This document shows, piece by piece, positions 52,131 to 61,555 of a DNA stretch of 64,000 bases. Position 1 is the stretch's first letter; the number at the start of each line of letters is the position of its first letter. The DNA is from Candidatus Oscillibacter excrementigallinarum (GTDB taxonomy: Bacteria; Bacillota; Clostridia; Oscillospirales; Oscillospiraceae): NCBI GenBank assembly GCA_019118245.1, contig DWZJ01000022.1:22914-86913 (forward strand). The letters run 5' to 3'. The translations under genes were made by a program, and so were the position numbers. The notes beneath the pieces are model-generated. The model made no database searches and was not told the DNA's origin. It was given only the letters and a program-made list of their open reading frames with translations.

Positions 52131-52175
52131 GCAAAAACCAATTTCTGCCCCTCATATCTCAAAGGAGGATCAACC

Positions 52176-53942
52176 ATGTCCGAAGAAGTGAAGAACAACG
52201 AGTTTACCTTTGACAACCCGGAGTACCGCCAGACCTACTGGCACACCTGCTCCCATGTGATGGCCCAGGCGGTGAAGCGCCTGTGGCCGGAGGTGAAGCT
52301 GGCCATCGGCCCCTCCATCGACGAGGGCTGGTACTACGACCTGGACGCCCCCTTCGCCTTCACCCCCGAGCATCTGGAGCAGATTGAGGCCGAGATGCGG
52401 AAGATCTGCAAGGAGAAGCTGAAGCTGGAGCGGTTCGAGCTGCCCCGGGAGGAGGCCCTGAAGTTCATGGAGGAGAAGGAGGAGCCCTATAAGATCGAGC
52501 TCATCAACGACCTCCCTGCCGACGCCCACATCTCCTTCTACAAGCAGGGGGAGTTCACGGACCTGTGCGCCGGCCCCCACCTGGACTCCACCGGCCGCAT
52601 CAAGGGCAACGCCCTGAAGCTCACCGCCTGCAACGCCGCCTATTGGCGGGGCGACTCCAGCCGCCAGACCCTCCAGCGGATCTACGGCATCGCCTTCCCG
52701 AAGAAGGACGAGCTGGACGCTTACCTCGCCCGGATCGAGGAGGCCAAGCGCCGGGACCACCGGAAGCTGGGCAAGGAGCTGGGATTGTTCATGATGGCGG
52801 ACGAGGGCCCCGGCTTCCCCTTCTTCCTGCCCAAGGGCATGGTGCTGAAGAACACCCTGCTGGACTACTGGCGGCAGGTCCACAAGAAGTACGGCTATGT
52901 GGAGATCTCCACTCCCATCATCCTGAACCAGGAGCTGTGGCACCGCAGCGGCCACTGGGACCACTATAAGAACAACATGTACACCACCGTCATCGATGGA
53001 GAGGACTATGCCATCAAGCCCATGAACTGCCCTGGCGGCATGCTGGTCTACGCCAGCGAGCCCCACTCCTACCGGGAGCTGCCCCTGCGGGTGGGCGAGA
53101 TCGGCCTGGTTCACCGGCACGAGCTGTCCGGCGCCCTCCACGGCCTGTTCCGGGTGCGCTGCTTCAACCAGGACGACGCCCACATCTTCATGACCCCGGA
53201 CCAGCTGAAGGACGTGATCCAGGAGACGGTCCGCATCTTTGACGAGATCTACTCCACCTTCGGCCTCAGCTATCAGATCGAGCTGTCCACCATGCCCGAG
53301 GACCACATCGGCACCGTGGAGGAGTGGGAGCACAACCAGGAGATCCTGAAAGAGGCCATCACGGAGATGGGCAAGGACTTTTCCATCAACGAGGGTGACG
53401 GCGCCTTCTACGGCCCCAAGCTGGACTTCCACCTGGCGGACTCCCTGGGCCGGACCTGGCAGTGCGGCACCATCCAGCTGGACTCCCAGATGCCGGAGCG
53501 GTTTGAGCTGGAGTACGTGGGCGAGGATGGCGAGAAGCACCGCCCCGTCATGATCCACCGGGCCCTGCTGGGCTCCATCGAGCGGTTCATCGGCGTCATC
53601 ACCGAGCATTTTGCCGGTGCGTTCCCGGTGTGGCTGAACCCGGTGCAGGTCAAGGTCCTGCCCATTACGGACCGGGCCCTGGAATACGCCGACCAGATCT
53701 CCAAGCAGCTGGACGGCGCCGGCTTCCGGGTGGAAGTGGACGCGCGCAACGAGAAGATCGGCAAGAAGATCCGGGAGGCCACCCTGGAGAAGATCCCCTA
53801 TATGCTGGTGGTGGGCGACCGGGATATCGAGAATCAGACCGTCTCCGTCCGCCTGCGGACCGGCGAGGACCTGGGCGCCATGAGCCTGGAGGACTTCACC
53901 GCCCGGCTGAAGCAGGACGTGGACACCAAGGCCATTTGGTAA
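52176..53942 (+). CDS. thrS: Threonyl-tRNA synthetase lacking the TGS domain
   Basis: A 588-residue class II synthetase. Residues 1-200 hold the editing/SAD domain (HTCSHVMAQAVKRLWPEVKL; CAGPHLDSTG), then the catalytic core (motif 2 RVRCFNQDDAHIF; zinc-site residues in NCPGGMLVY) and the anticodon domain. Typical bacterial ThrRS is about 640 residues with an N-terminal TGS domain; here the protein starts inside the region that follows it. AAAGGAGG precedes the ATG, so the short start looks real. Controlled by the T-box. Confidence 0.95.
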   Translation: MSEEVKNNEFTFDNPEYRQTYWHTCSHVMAQAVKRLWPEVKLAIGPSIDEGWYYDLDAPFAFTPEHLEQIEAEMRKICKEKLKLERFELPREEALKFMEEKEEPYKIELINDLPADAHISFYKQGEFTDLCAGPHLDSTGRIKGNALKLTACNAAYWRGDSSRQTLQRIYGIAFPKKDELDAYLARIEEAKRRDHRKLGKELGLFMMADEGPGFPFFLPKGMVLKNTLLDYWRQVHKKYGYVEISTPIILNQELWHRSGHWDHYKNNMYTTVIDGEDYAIKPMNCPGGMLVYASEPHSYRELPLRVGEIGLVHRHELSGALHGLFRVRCFNQDDAHIFMTPDQLKDVIQETVRIFDEIYSTFGLSYQIELSTMPEDHIGTVEEWEHNQEILKEAITEMGKDFSINEGDGAFYGPKLDFHLADSLGRTWQCGTIQLDSQMPERFELEYVGEDGEKHRPVMIHRALLGSIERFIGVITEHFAGAFPVWLNPVQVKVLPITDRALEYADQISKQLDGAGFRVEVDARNEKIGKKIREATLEKIPYMLVVGDRDIENQTVSVRLRTGEDLGAMSLEDFTARLKQDVDTKAIW

Positions 53943-53954
53943 GATGAGATATGA

Positions 53955-53979
53955 CGGCCCGGGCCATTGGCCCGGGCCG
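53955..53979 (+). terminator. Hairpin after thrS
   Basis: A perfect 11-bp GC stem (53955-53965 with 53969-53979) with an ATT loop; the T-run is poor, so termination may be partial. Confidence 0.6.
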
Positions 53980-54044
53980 CTGTGATTCCGTGCGGCGGAC
54001 TGCCCCTATAGAAAATCCCGCCCTTTTTTCGGCGGTTCTGCGAA

Positions 54045-54073
54045 TTGCCGGAGCAGGCCGGCGGCGGTATAAT
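54045..54073 (+). promoter_or_regulatory. Promoter of lplA
   Basis: TTGCCG (54045-54050), a 17-bp spacer and TATAAT (54068-54073) lie 42 bp before the lplA start. Confidence 0.75.
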
Positions 54074-54114
54074 ACGACCCATCTGGAAACCGTGAAACAG
54101 CAAAGGAGGCTGCT

Positions 54115-55128
54115 ATGAGCCAAGAGATCCACTATTTGGAAACCGGGTCCCAGGACCCGTTCTACAATCTCGCGTTTGAGGAAGTGGTGCTTCGGGACCG
54201 AAGAGAGGGGGAGTATCTCCTTCTCTGGCAGAACGACAACACCATCGTCATCGGCCAGAACCAGAACGCCGAGGGGGAGATCAACCGGGCCTTTGTGGAG
54301 GCCCATGACATCCATGTGGTCCGGCGGACCACCGGCGGCGGTGCGGTGTACCACGACCTGGGCAACCTGAACTACTCCTTCATCACCGACGCGGGAGACG
54401 CGGAGCGGCTGACCATGGAGCGGTTCACCCGCCCCATCGTGGAGGCGCTGAAGGGCCTGGGGCTCCAGGCGGAGGCCTCCGGCCGCAACGACATCCTGGC
54501 GGAGGGGCGGAAGGTGTCCGGCACAGCCCAGCGGCTGCTTCGGGGGCGTTTCCTGTATCACGGGACGCTGCTGTTCGACGCCAACCCCGGCATGGTGGCC
54601 GGAGCACTGAACGTGGACCCGGCCAAGTTTGAATCCAAGAGCGCCAAGTCTGTCCGCAGCCGGATCGGCAACATCCGGGACTTTCTGAAGACGGACATGG
54701 ACCTGGCGGCCTTCTGGGAGTATCTGAAAAAGGCGCTGGCCGGCAGCGGCCTGGTGGAGGACCACCTGACGGCCGAGGAGCTGGCCGCCGTGGACGAGCT
54801 GAAGCGCACCAAGTACGACACCTGGGAGTGGAACTTTGGCCGCTCTCCCAAATACAACCTGCGGAACAAGCGCCGCTGGGACGGCGGCACCCTGGAGCCC
54901 TGTGTGGAGGTGGACCAGGGGACCATCCGTCAGATCGTGTTCTATGGGGATTTCCTGGCGGTCAGCCCGCTGGACGAGGTGACCGGCGCCCTGGCGGGCA
55001 CGCCGTTCCGCCGGGAGGACGTGGCGGCGGTGCTGGACCGGTTCCCGCTGTCGGAGTATTTCGGCACCATCACCCGGGACCAGGTGCTGGACACCCTGTT
55101 CTACGTGGACGGACCGGAGACGGCCTGA
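54115..55128 (+). CDS. lplA: Lipoate-protein ligase LplA
   Basis: A 337-residue ligase that activates free lipoate and attaches it to lysine in lipoyl domains. It shows the lipoate-binding motif RRTTGGGAVYHDLGNLNYSF, the lysine in EGRKVSGTAQ, and the C-terminal accessory domain. The lipoyl-containing AcoC and AcoL proteins 7 kb downstream are likely substrates. Single-gene unit with its own promoter. Confidence 0.95.
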   Translation: MSQEIHYLETGSQDPFYNLAFEEVVLRDRREGEYLLLWQNDNTIVIGQNQNAEGEINRAFVEAHDIHVVRRTTGGGAVYHDLGNLNYSFITDAGDAERLTMERFTRPIVEALKGLGLQAEASGRNDILAEGRKVSGTAQRLLRGRFLYHGTLLFDANPGMVAGALNVDPAKFESKSAKSVRSRIGNIRDFLKTDMDLAAFWEYLKKALAGSGLVEDHLTAEELAAVDELKRTKYDTWEWNFGRSPKYNLRNKRRWDGGTLEPCVEVDQGTIRQIVFYGDFLAVSPLDEVTGALAGTPFRREDVAAVLDRFPLSEYFGTITRDQVLDTLFYVDGPETA

Positions 55129-55137
55129 AAAACAAAG

Positions 55138-55162
55138 GGGGGACGTGCTGAGCACGTCCCCC
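55138..55162 (-). terminator. Terminator of the metallo-hydrolase gene
   Basis: A perfect 11-bp stem (55138-55148 with 55152-55162), TGA loop; on the minus strand the stem is followed by TTTGTTTTT. It lies 10 bp after lplA on the other strand. Confidence 0.8.
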
Positions 55163-55177
55163 AAGGAAATGTACTTG

Positions 55178-55891
55178 TCAGGCGATGATCTCCCGCTGGA
55201 AGGGCTCCAGCAGGACCCGGACGTCCGGCACGCCCTCCACCTGTGCCGCGCCCTTGCGGGCGGCCTCCCGATAGCCCCAGCGGTCGTTTTGCTGGAAGGG
55301 AAGATGGTAGACGAACAGATGGTGGGGGCGGATGGTCTCCTGGATGAAATGGCGCCCCTTCCGCAGGGTCACCCAGGGGAAGTTCAGCAGCGCCAGGTCG
55401 ATCTGGCGGCCGCCGATGAAATCCGCCAGCCGCGGATCCGCCACCGCGCAGTCCCCGGCGATCAGGACCCGGAAGCCGCCGCACTCCAGAATGCAGCCGT
55501 AGTGGGGGACCTCCCGGTACTGGGGACCCTCATGGGTCAGCTGGAAAAAGTCCATGCGCAGATCGCCCATGGTCAGATGGCTGCCGGGGCCGGCCAGACG
55601 GACCTGGCTGTCGAACTCCTGCTCCGGCAGCACCAGAATGGCCGCCGGGTCCCGGGCCAGGACCTGTTCCGTCAGGGCGCGGGAGTAGTGGTCCGGATGG
55701 CAGTGGGTGTAAAACAAAAGCTCCGGACGGGCAAAGTCCGGATGGGCCTGCAGGATGTTCCAGATCTCGGGGGTCACGGTGGAGAAGCCCACGACGCGGC
55801 GGTCGTGCAGCGCGTCAGACCAGACCCGGTGCTGCCCCAGGTGCAGGGCGACCCCGGCGTTGACGCTGAGCGTGATTTGACAGCGGGACAT
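55178..55891 (-). CDS. Metallo-beta-lactamase-fold hydrolase
   Basis: A 237-residue metal-dependent hydrolase with the metal motif LFYTHCHPDHYS and further ligands in HEGPQYREVPHYG and AGDCAVAD. Small members of this fold include cyclic-diguanylate-unrelated phosphodiesterases and thioester hydrolases; the substrate is not predictable. The ATG at 55891 is 8 nt behind AAGGAG; a start further upstream is rejected. Confidence 0.85.
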   Translation of the reverse strand: MSRCQITLSVNAGVALHLGQHRVWSDALHDRRVVGFSTVTPEIWNILQAHPDFARPELLFYTHCHPDHYSRALTEQVLARDPAAILVLPEQEFDSQVRLAGPGSHLTMGDLRMDFFQLTHEGPQYREVPHYGCILECGGFRVLIAGDCAVADPRLADFIGGRQIDLALLNFPWVTLRKGRHFIQETIRPHHLFVYHLPFQQNDRWGYREAARKGAAQVEGVPDVRVLLEPFQREIIA

Positions 55892-55949
55892 GATGAAAAC
55901 TCCTTGTGTACAGGTGATTCGCTTGCGGGGCGATTTTGCATTGAGCATA

Positions 55950-56051
55950 AAATTTCAAAAAGAAAATCATGCGTCGATAGGTTGCGCAAGGGTTGCGCAA
56001 AAGCGCGCATATGCTGTAGAATGACTTCAGTATACCATAAAATTTCAAAAA
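55950..56051 (+). repeat. Repeats in the long spacer before the TRAP operon
   Basis: The 473-bp gap (55892-56364) is AT-rich. It holds AAATTTCAAAAA at 55950-55961 and 56040-56051 (a third copy is at 59495-59506) and GGTTGCGCAA at 55980-55989 and 55991-56000, an 11-bp spacing of a TTGCGCAA palindrome. Beyond the TRAP promoter at 56177, an imperfect inverted repeat lies at about 56213-56245. No gene is visible in the gap. Confidence 0.7.
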
Positions 56052-56176
56052 AATCAGCAGTTAATACAAAAAAAGCTCGAAAATCTGTGGAAAATGCTCA
56101 TATTTTATGTTTTACACAAAAATGGTATGACAAATAATGGATAGAATCGTCACAATGACGAATTTTTGATTACTGA

Positions 56177-56205
56177 TTGCACTTGGAAGGGCAAAGTGAT
56201 ATACT
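56177..56205 (+). promoter_or_regulatory. Promoter of the TRAP operon
   Basis: TTGCAC (56177-56182), a 17-bp spacer and TATACT (56200-56205) lie about 160 bp before dctQ. The long untranslated leader can fold around GTTA-CAGAAAT and ATTTCTG-TAAC. Confidence 0.7.
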
Positions 56206-56364
56206 TGTCTCCGTTAACAGAAATTTAATAATGTATTTCTGGCTAACAGGCCGCTCAATAACGGTTTATGCATACGGCATGAGAGACAGGCAACTATTCA
56301 TGCGCAGGAGACGTATAAATATTCCGTTAGGACGAGAGCCACACTAACTGAAGGGATTGATCGA

Positions 56365-56892
56365 ATGAAAGCCTACAAGACGATCATGAACGGCATCACA
56401 AAGGTCGAGGAATTCGTGCTCTGCGTGATTACCGTTGTGGTCACCGCGATCACGTTTATCAACGTGCTCTCCCGGTATGTTTTTCACTCCAACTTCGCGT
56501 GGTCCGAAGAACTGGTCATCAATGTGTTCATCCTGATGATCATGCTGGGCTGCGCCCTGTGCACCAGAGACGGCAGCATGATCACGCTGTCCTTGATCTT
56601 CGACAACGTGGGGATCATGGGGAAGAAGGTCCTGACCGTGATCGACACTGTCGTGAATCTGATTTTTTACGGGATTTTGATTTACACCGGTTTTGACAAG
56701 GTGGCCGATCAGATCAGCACTGGTAAAGAGACCTTCTCTCTGGGCTGGCCCGAATGGGTGTTCACCATCCTGCTGCCCATCGGCTCTATCTTCCTGGTGC
56801 TCCACGCCATCGAGTACATGGTGGATGTGCTGGGCAACAACGCCGCGTGCGTACAACCCGCTGAGACTGAGGGAGGAAAAGAGAGCGTATGA
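56365..56892 (+). CDS. dctQ: TRAP transporter small permease subunit (DctQ)
   Basis: A 175-residue membrane protein with four predicted helices, the usual length of DctQ. It starts with a basic tail, includes NFAWSEELVINVFILMIMLG, the DctQ hallmark, and ends in a hydrophilic tail. It anchors the large subunit and binding protein of a TRAP uptake system. The first gene of Q-M-P; its stop overlaps the dctM start (ATGA). Confidence 0.92.
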   Translation: MKAYKTIMNGITKVEEFVLCVITVVVTAITFINVLSRYVFHSNFAWSEELVINVFILMIMLGCALCTRDGSMITLSLIFDNVGIMGKKVLTVIDTVVNLIFYGILIYTGFDKVADQISTGKETFSLGWPEWVFTILLPIGSIFLVLHAIEYMVDVLGNNAACVQPAETEGGKESV

Positions 56893-58196
56893 TTAACCTG
56901 ATCCTGTTCGGCAGCTTCTTCGTGATGCTGCTGCTGAATATCCCCATCGCCGTCAGCCTGGGTATGTCCTCCATTTTTGCACTGCTGTACAGCGGCTCCG
57001 CTCTGACGGTCATTCCCACCAACGTGTACAGCGGCATGGCCAAATTCCTGCTGCTGGCCATTCCGTTCTTCGTGCTGTCCGGCAACATCATGGCCAAGGC
57101 CGGCATCTCCAGCCGCCTGGTCGCCTTCGCGGATGCGTGCGTGGGCCATCGCCGCGGCGGCATCGCCATCGTGGCTGTCATCGTGGCCTGCTTCTTCGGC
57201 GCCATCTCCGGCTCCGGCCCCGCCACCGTGGCGGCCCTGGGCATCATCCTGATCCCTGCCATGATCAACCGCGGCGGCTTCTCCGCCCCCTTTGCGTCTT
57301 CCCTGATGGCCAGTGCCTCTTCCATTGCCATCGTCATCCCGCCCTCCATCGCGTTCGTGGTGTACGCCTCCATCACCGGCGTCTCCGTGGGCGATATGTT
57401 CATGGGCGGCTGGATCCCCGGCATCATGATGGGCCTGGCTCTGGTGATCATCGTCATGATCGAGTGCCGCAAAAAGGGCATCCAGGCCTCCAAGGCCAAG
57501 TCCTCCTGGGGTGAGCGCTGGAAGGCTTTCTGCTCCGCGTTCTGGGGCTTCCTGATGCCCGTCATCATCATCGGCGGCATCTATGGCGGTATCTTCACAC
57601 CCACTGAGGCCGCTGCCGTCTCCGTGGTGTACGGCCTGGTGGTCGGCGTGTTCATCTACCGCGAGGTCAAGATGAAGGACATGATCGACATCCTGGTGGA
57701 CTCCGGCAAGACCACCGGCGGCATCATGCTGATCATCGGTGCTGCCACGCTGTTCTCCTATGTGTGCACCGTGTTCGGCATTGCCCAGGCTGCTCAGGCG
57801 CTGCTGCTGCAGATCGCAGGCAATAAGTACATCTTCCTGCTGATCGTCAACATCATCTTCCTGATCGCCGGCTGCTTCGTGGACGCCAACTCCGCCATGT
57901 ACATCTTCATCCCCATCATGTACCCCGTTGCCACCCAGCTGGGCATCGATCCCGTCCACTTCGGCGTGATCTCCACTGTGAACCTGGCCATTGGTCAGGT
58001 GACTCCTCCCGTGGGCGTCAACCTGTTCGTGGCCATCGGCGTGTCCGAGAAGCTGCAGGGCCTGCGGGACAAGACCAAGGTCACCATCGTCTCCATGTCC
58101 AAGGCCGTGTGGCCCCAGATCATCGCCTGCGTGATCACCCTGCTGCTGGTCACCTACATCCCCTGGTTCTCCACCGCGCTGCTGTTCGGCAAGTAA
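56889..58196 (+). CDS. dctM: TRAP transporter large permease subunit (DctM)
   Basis: A 435-residue permease with about twelve helices in the DctM fold; signatures include PFFVLSGNIMAKAGISSRLV, SGSGPATVAALGIILIPAM and GGIFTPTEAAAVSVVY. It is the Na+-coupled transport channel of the system. Coupled to dctQ. Confidence 0.96.
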   Translation: MINLILFGSFFVMLLLNIPIAVSLGMSSIFALLYSGSALTVIPTNVYSGMAKFLLLAIPFFVLSGNIMAKAGISSRLVAFADACVGHRRGGIAIVAVIVACFFGAISGSGPATVAALGIILIPAMINRGGFSAPFASSLMASASSIAIVIPPSIAFVVYASITGVSVGDMFMGGWIPGIMMGLALVIIVMIECRKKGIQASKAKSSWGERWKAFCSAFWGFLMPVIIIGGIYGGIFTPTEAAAVSVVYGLVVGVFIYREVKMKDMIDILVDSGKTTGGIMLIIGAATLFSYVCTVFGIAQAAQALLLQIAGNKYIFLLIVNIIFLIAGCFVDANSAMYIFIPIMYPVATQLGIDPVHFGVISTVNLAIGQVTPPVGVNLFVAIGVSEKLQGLRDKTKVTIVSMSKAVWPQIIACVITLLLVTYIPWFSTALLFGK

Positions 58197-58265
58197 GCGG
58201 CACCTGATTCTGCTGTGACCACTCTTTGTGGTTTCAGATACGTACTATTTTAAGGAGGCAAAACC

Positions 58266-59339
58266 ATGAAAAAGTTTCTTGCACTGCTCCTGGCGCTGAC
58301 CATGGCGCTGGCCTTGGTGGCCTGCGGCGGCGGCAGCGACACCGCTGATACGGGCTCCGGCGATACCAGCACCGGTGACACCGCCACCGGCGAGTTCGAG
58401 TCCATGACCTGGAAGTTCGCCTGCTCCGCTACCGAGACCTCTCCCTGGGTGGACGGCGCCAAGGAGTTCGCCCGCATCGTGGGCGAGCAGACCGGCGGTG
58501 CCATCACCGTTCAGTACTATCCCGCTGACCAGCTGACCGCCGGCAGCCAGACCGACGGCATCCAGGCCCTGATGGACGGCACCACCGAGCTGTCCATGCA
58601 CTCCAATCTGATCTGGTCTTCCTTCGACCAGCGGTTCAACGTGGTCTCCCTGCCCTTCCTGTTCGACAGCGTGGAAGAGGCTGACGCCGCTCTGGACGGT
58701 GCCGGCGGCCAGGCTCTGGGCGAGATCCTGGAGAGCGAATACAATGTCCACCTGCTGGGCATCGCCGAGAACGGCTTCCGTCACATCACCAACAGCAAGC
58801 ACGCTGTTACGAGCCTGGCTGACATGGAGAACCTGAAGATCCGTGTCGCTGGTTCCCAGCTGCTGAACCGCGCCTATGAGCTGTGGGGCGCTGACTACAC
58901 CAACGCCAACTGGTCCGAGGTGTTCACCGCTCTGCAGACCGGCACCTATGACGGCCAGGAGAACCCCCTGCCCACCGCCGATGCCGCTTCCATCCAGGAG
59001 GTCCAAAGCTATCTGACCTATTGGACCGGCGCCTATGACTGCCTGTTCTTCTGCATGAACGCGGATCTGTACAACTCCCTGTCTCCCGAGCTGCAGGCCA
59101 TCGTGGACGATGCCGGCCAGCAGGCCTGCGTGTACGAGCGTGAGCTGAACCGCGGCCAGGACCAGGAGATCATGGACAAGTGGGCCGAGGCCGGTGTGAA
59201 AGTCACTGAGCTGAGCGCCGACGCCGCCGCTGAGTTCGCTGAGGCTTCCGCTCCCGTGTACGACGAGTTCGCCGACGAGCTGACCCCCGAGCTGATCGAG
59301 GCTTTCACCAGCGTCACTCAGGCTGACAACGCCGCCTAA
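58266..59339 (+). CDS. dctP: TRAP transporter substrate-binding lipoprotein (DctP)
   Basis: A 357-residue extracellular binding protein. A lipobox (ALVACG, Cys21) and Gly/Ser/Asp linker precede the DctP fold, with NLKIRVAGS (conserved Arg contacting a carboxylate) and NWSEVFTALQTGTYDGQENP. It binds an organic acid; the identity is not predictable. AAGGAGG precedes the ATG. A terminator follows before the aco genes. Confidence 0.95.
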   Translation: MKKFLALLLALTMALALVACGGGSDTADTGSGDTSTGDTATGEFESMTWKFACSATETSPWVDGAKEFARIVGEQTGGAITVQYYPADQLTAGSQTDGIQALMDGTTELSMHSNLIWSSFDQRFNVVSLPFLFDSVEEADAALDGAGGQALGEILESEYNVHLLGIAENGFRHITNSKHAVTSLADMENLKIRVAGSQLLNRAYELWGADYTNANWSEVFTALQTGTYDGQENPLPTADAASIQEVQSYLTYWTGAYDCLFFCMNADLYNSLSPELQAIVDDAGQQACVYERELNRGQDQEIMDKWAEAGVKVTELSADAAAEFAEASAPVYDEFADELTPELIEAFTSVTQADNAA

Positions 59340-59403
59340 TTGAAAAGGCAGCCTGCGTTTCCGTAGAATAACGGTCAAAGGGTTTCGTAAGTTGCGTTAG
59401 CTG

Positions 59404-59442
59404 AAAGAACGTGGCTGCAGGAAACTGTCGCCACGTTCTTTT
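59404..59442 (+). terminator. Terminator after the TRAP genes
   Basis: A 12-bp stem (59404-59415 with 59430-59441) encloses a small inner hairpin and ends in TTCTTTT. Confidence 0.78.
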
Positions 59443-59543
59443 GGTAAAATATAGGTGAAATTTTTGACGATTTCGCCCAACGCATATCCACAGCAAATTT
59501 CAAAAAGTGCCGGTGAGCGACCGGCAGAAGGGAGTTTTTTCCT

Positions 59544-60533
59544 ATGGCAGCAACAAAAGCAGCAAAGTACACCAAGGAACTGGCAGAGCACTTCTACGAG
59601 ACCATGTGCACGATCCGCAAGTTCGAGGAGAGCGTGAAGCACGACTTTCTGAACGGTGAGATCCCCGGCTTCGTGCACCTGTACATCGGTGAGGAAGCCA
59701 TCGCCACAGGCGTCTGCTCTGCTCTGCGGAAGGACGACATGATCGAGTCCACCCACCGCGGCCATGGCCACTGCGTGGCCAAGGGCGCCGATGTGAACCG
59801 GATGATGGCCGAGATCTTCGGCAAGAAGACCGGTCTGTGCCAGGGCCGCGGCGGCTCCATGCACATCGCCGACTTCTCTGTGGGTATGCTGGGCGCCAAC
59901 GGCGTCGTGGGCGGCGGCTACAACCTGGCCACCGGCGCGGCTCTCGCCAACAAGATGATCCTGAAGAACGACAAGGTCTCCGTGGTGTTCTTCGGTGACG
60001 GCGCCTCCAACCGTGGTACCTTCCACGAGGCCATGAACGTTGCCTCCGCCTGGAAGCTGCCCGTCATCTTCGTCAACGAGATGAACTGCTGGGCTTCCAC
60101 CACGCCCTACCGCACCACCTGCAACGTGGAGAACATCTCTGACCGTGCGGCCGGCTATCATGTGCCCGGCGTCATCGTGGACGGCCAGGACGTCTTTGCC
60201 GTGTACGAGGCTGCCAAGGAGGCTGTTGCCCGCGCCCGTGCCGGCGAAGGCCCCACCTTCATCGAGGCCAAGACCTACCGTATCGAGGGTCACTTCGTGG
60301 GCGACCCCGAGCTGTATCGTGACCACGCCGAGACCCAGAAGATCTACCACGACACCGATCCTCTGAAGATGTTCCGCGCCAAGGCCGCCAAGCTCAAGCT
60401 GATGACCGCCGAGGAGTGCGACGCCATCGATGCCAAGTGCGAGCAGAAGATCAAGGACGCCAAGGAGTACGCCATGCAGAGCGAGTATCCCGATGCGTCT
60501 GAGTACATGAAGTACGTCTACGTGGATGACTAA
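59544..60533 (+). CDS. acoA: Acetoin/pyruvate dehydrogenase E1 alpha subunit (AcoA type)
   Basis: A 329-residue ThDP-dependent subunit. It has GQGRGGSMHIADFSVGMLGA-like CQGRGGSMHIADFSVGMLG, the ThDP/Mg motif GDGASNRGTFHEAMN, and ends with a normal E1-alpha helix. The wording is closer to AcoA of acetoin dehydrogenase than to PdhA. First gene of acoABC(L). Codon use is biased to high-expression codons. Confidence 0.88.
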   Translation: MAATKAAKYTKELAEHFYETMCTIRKFEESVKHDFLNGEIPGFVHLYIGEEAIATGVCSALRKDDMIESTHRGHGHCVAKGADVNRMMAEIFGKKTGLCQGRGGSMHIADFSVGMLGANGVVGGGYNLATGAALANKMILKNDKVSVVFFGDGASNRGTFHEAMNVASAWKLPVIFVNEMNCWASTTPYRTTCNVENISDRAAGYHVPGVIVDGQDVFAVYEAAKEAVARARAGEGPTFIEAKTYRIEGHFVGDPELYRDHAETQKIYHDTDPLKMFRAKAAKLKLMTAEECDAIDAKCEQKIKDAKEYAMQSEYPDASEYMKYVYVDD

Positions 60534-60553
60534 GGCGAAGGAGGACAAATACG

Positions 60554-61528
60554 ATGCGTAAGATCACTTTTTCTCAGGCCACTCAAGAGGCTATGGCCGA
60601 GACGATGGCGAAAGACCCCACCGTATTCGCGATGGGCGAGGACCTGGCCCGTCAGGGCGGTATCTTCGGTCAGTTCAAGGGCCTGCCCCAGCAGTTCCCC
60701 GGCCGGATCATTGATACCCCCATTTCCGAGACCTTCATCATCGGCGGCGGCGTAGGCGCGGCTCTGGCCGGTGCCCGTCCCGTGGTGGATATGCACTTCG
60801 CCGACTTCATTGGCGTGCCCATGGACGAGATCTTCAACCAGATGGCGAAGGTCCGCTATATGTTCGGCGGCCAGGCCAAGGTGCCCCTGTGCCTGCGTGC
60901 GCCCGACGGCTCTGCCGGCGGCGGCGCTGCCCAGCACTCCCAGTGCGTGGAAGCCTGGTTCCCCCACATCCCCGGCATCAAGGTCGTTGCTCCCTCCAAC
61001 CCCTATGACGCCAAGATGGTGCTGATTGCGGCCATCGAGTCTGACGACCCCGTGCTGTACTTCGAGAACAAGATCCTGTACAAGGAGAAAGGCGAAGTGC
61101 CCGAGATCGGCGATGAGGAGCCCTACACCATCGGCAAGGCCCGCGTGGAGCGTGAGGGCAAGGACGTCACCATCGTGTCCTACTCCATCGGCATGAAGAA
61201 CGCCCGCGGCGCCGCGGATCTGCTGGCCAAGGACGGCATCGAGGCCGAGGTCATCGACCTGATCACCCTGTCCCCCTGGGATAAGGAGACCGTGCTGAAC
61301 AGCGTGAAGAAGACCCATCGTCTGTGCGTCGTCCACGAGGCGGTCAAGCAGGGCGGCTTCGGCGCTGAGATCTCCGCCACCGTCGCGGAGGAGGCCATGG
61401 AGTACCTGGACGCTCCCATCCTGCGGTACGGCGCTCCCTTCTGCCCGATCCCCTTCGCTCCCACCCTGGAGAAGATGGTGAAAGTGGTTCCGGAGGACCT
61501 GGTAAAGGGCATCAAGGGCATGTTTTAA
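60554..61528 (+). CDS. acoB: Acetoin/pyruvate dehydrogenase E1 beta subunit (AcoB type)
   Basis: A 324-residue partner of AcoA with a transketolase-like pyrimidine domain (FAMGEDLARQGGIFGQFKGL) and C-terminal domain (RAPDGSAGGGAAQHSQ, VVHEAVKQGGFGAEISA). The two E1 subunits decarboxylate acetoin or a 2-oxo acid and transfer the product to lipoyl-E2. Starts 20 bp after acoA. Confidence 0.9.
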   Translation: MRKITFSQATQEAMAETMAKDPTVFAMGEDLARQGGIFGQFKGLPQQFPGRIIDTPISETFIIGGGVGAALAGARPVVDMHFADFIGVPMDEIFNQMAKVRYMFGGQAKVPLCLRAPDGSAGGGAAQHSQCVEAWFPHIPGIKVVAPSNPYDAKMVLIAAIESDDPVLYFENKILYKEKGEVPEIGDEEPYTIGKARVEREGKDVTIVSYSIGMKNARGAADLLAKDGIEAEVIDLITLSPWDKETVLNSVKKTHRLCVVHEAVKQGGFGAEISATVAEEAMEYLDAPILRYGAPFCPIPFAPTLEKMVKVVPEDLVKGIKGMF

Positions 61529-61555
61529 TGCCTGTCAGGAAGGAGCGTTTCGAGA

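Noticed and set aside
56235..56255. A sigma-54-like motif (TGGC ... GC) before dctQ
   Set aside because: The -24 GG and -12 GC spacing fits, but the -12 part reads CCGC not TTGC, and a good TTGCAC-N17-TATACT promoter is just upstream. No enhancer-binding regulator gene is in the window.
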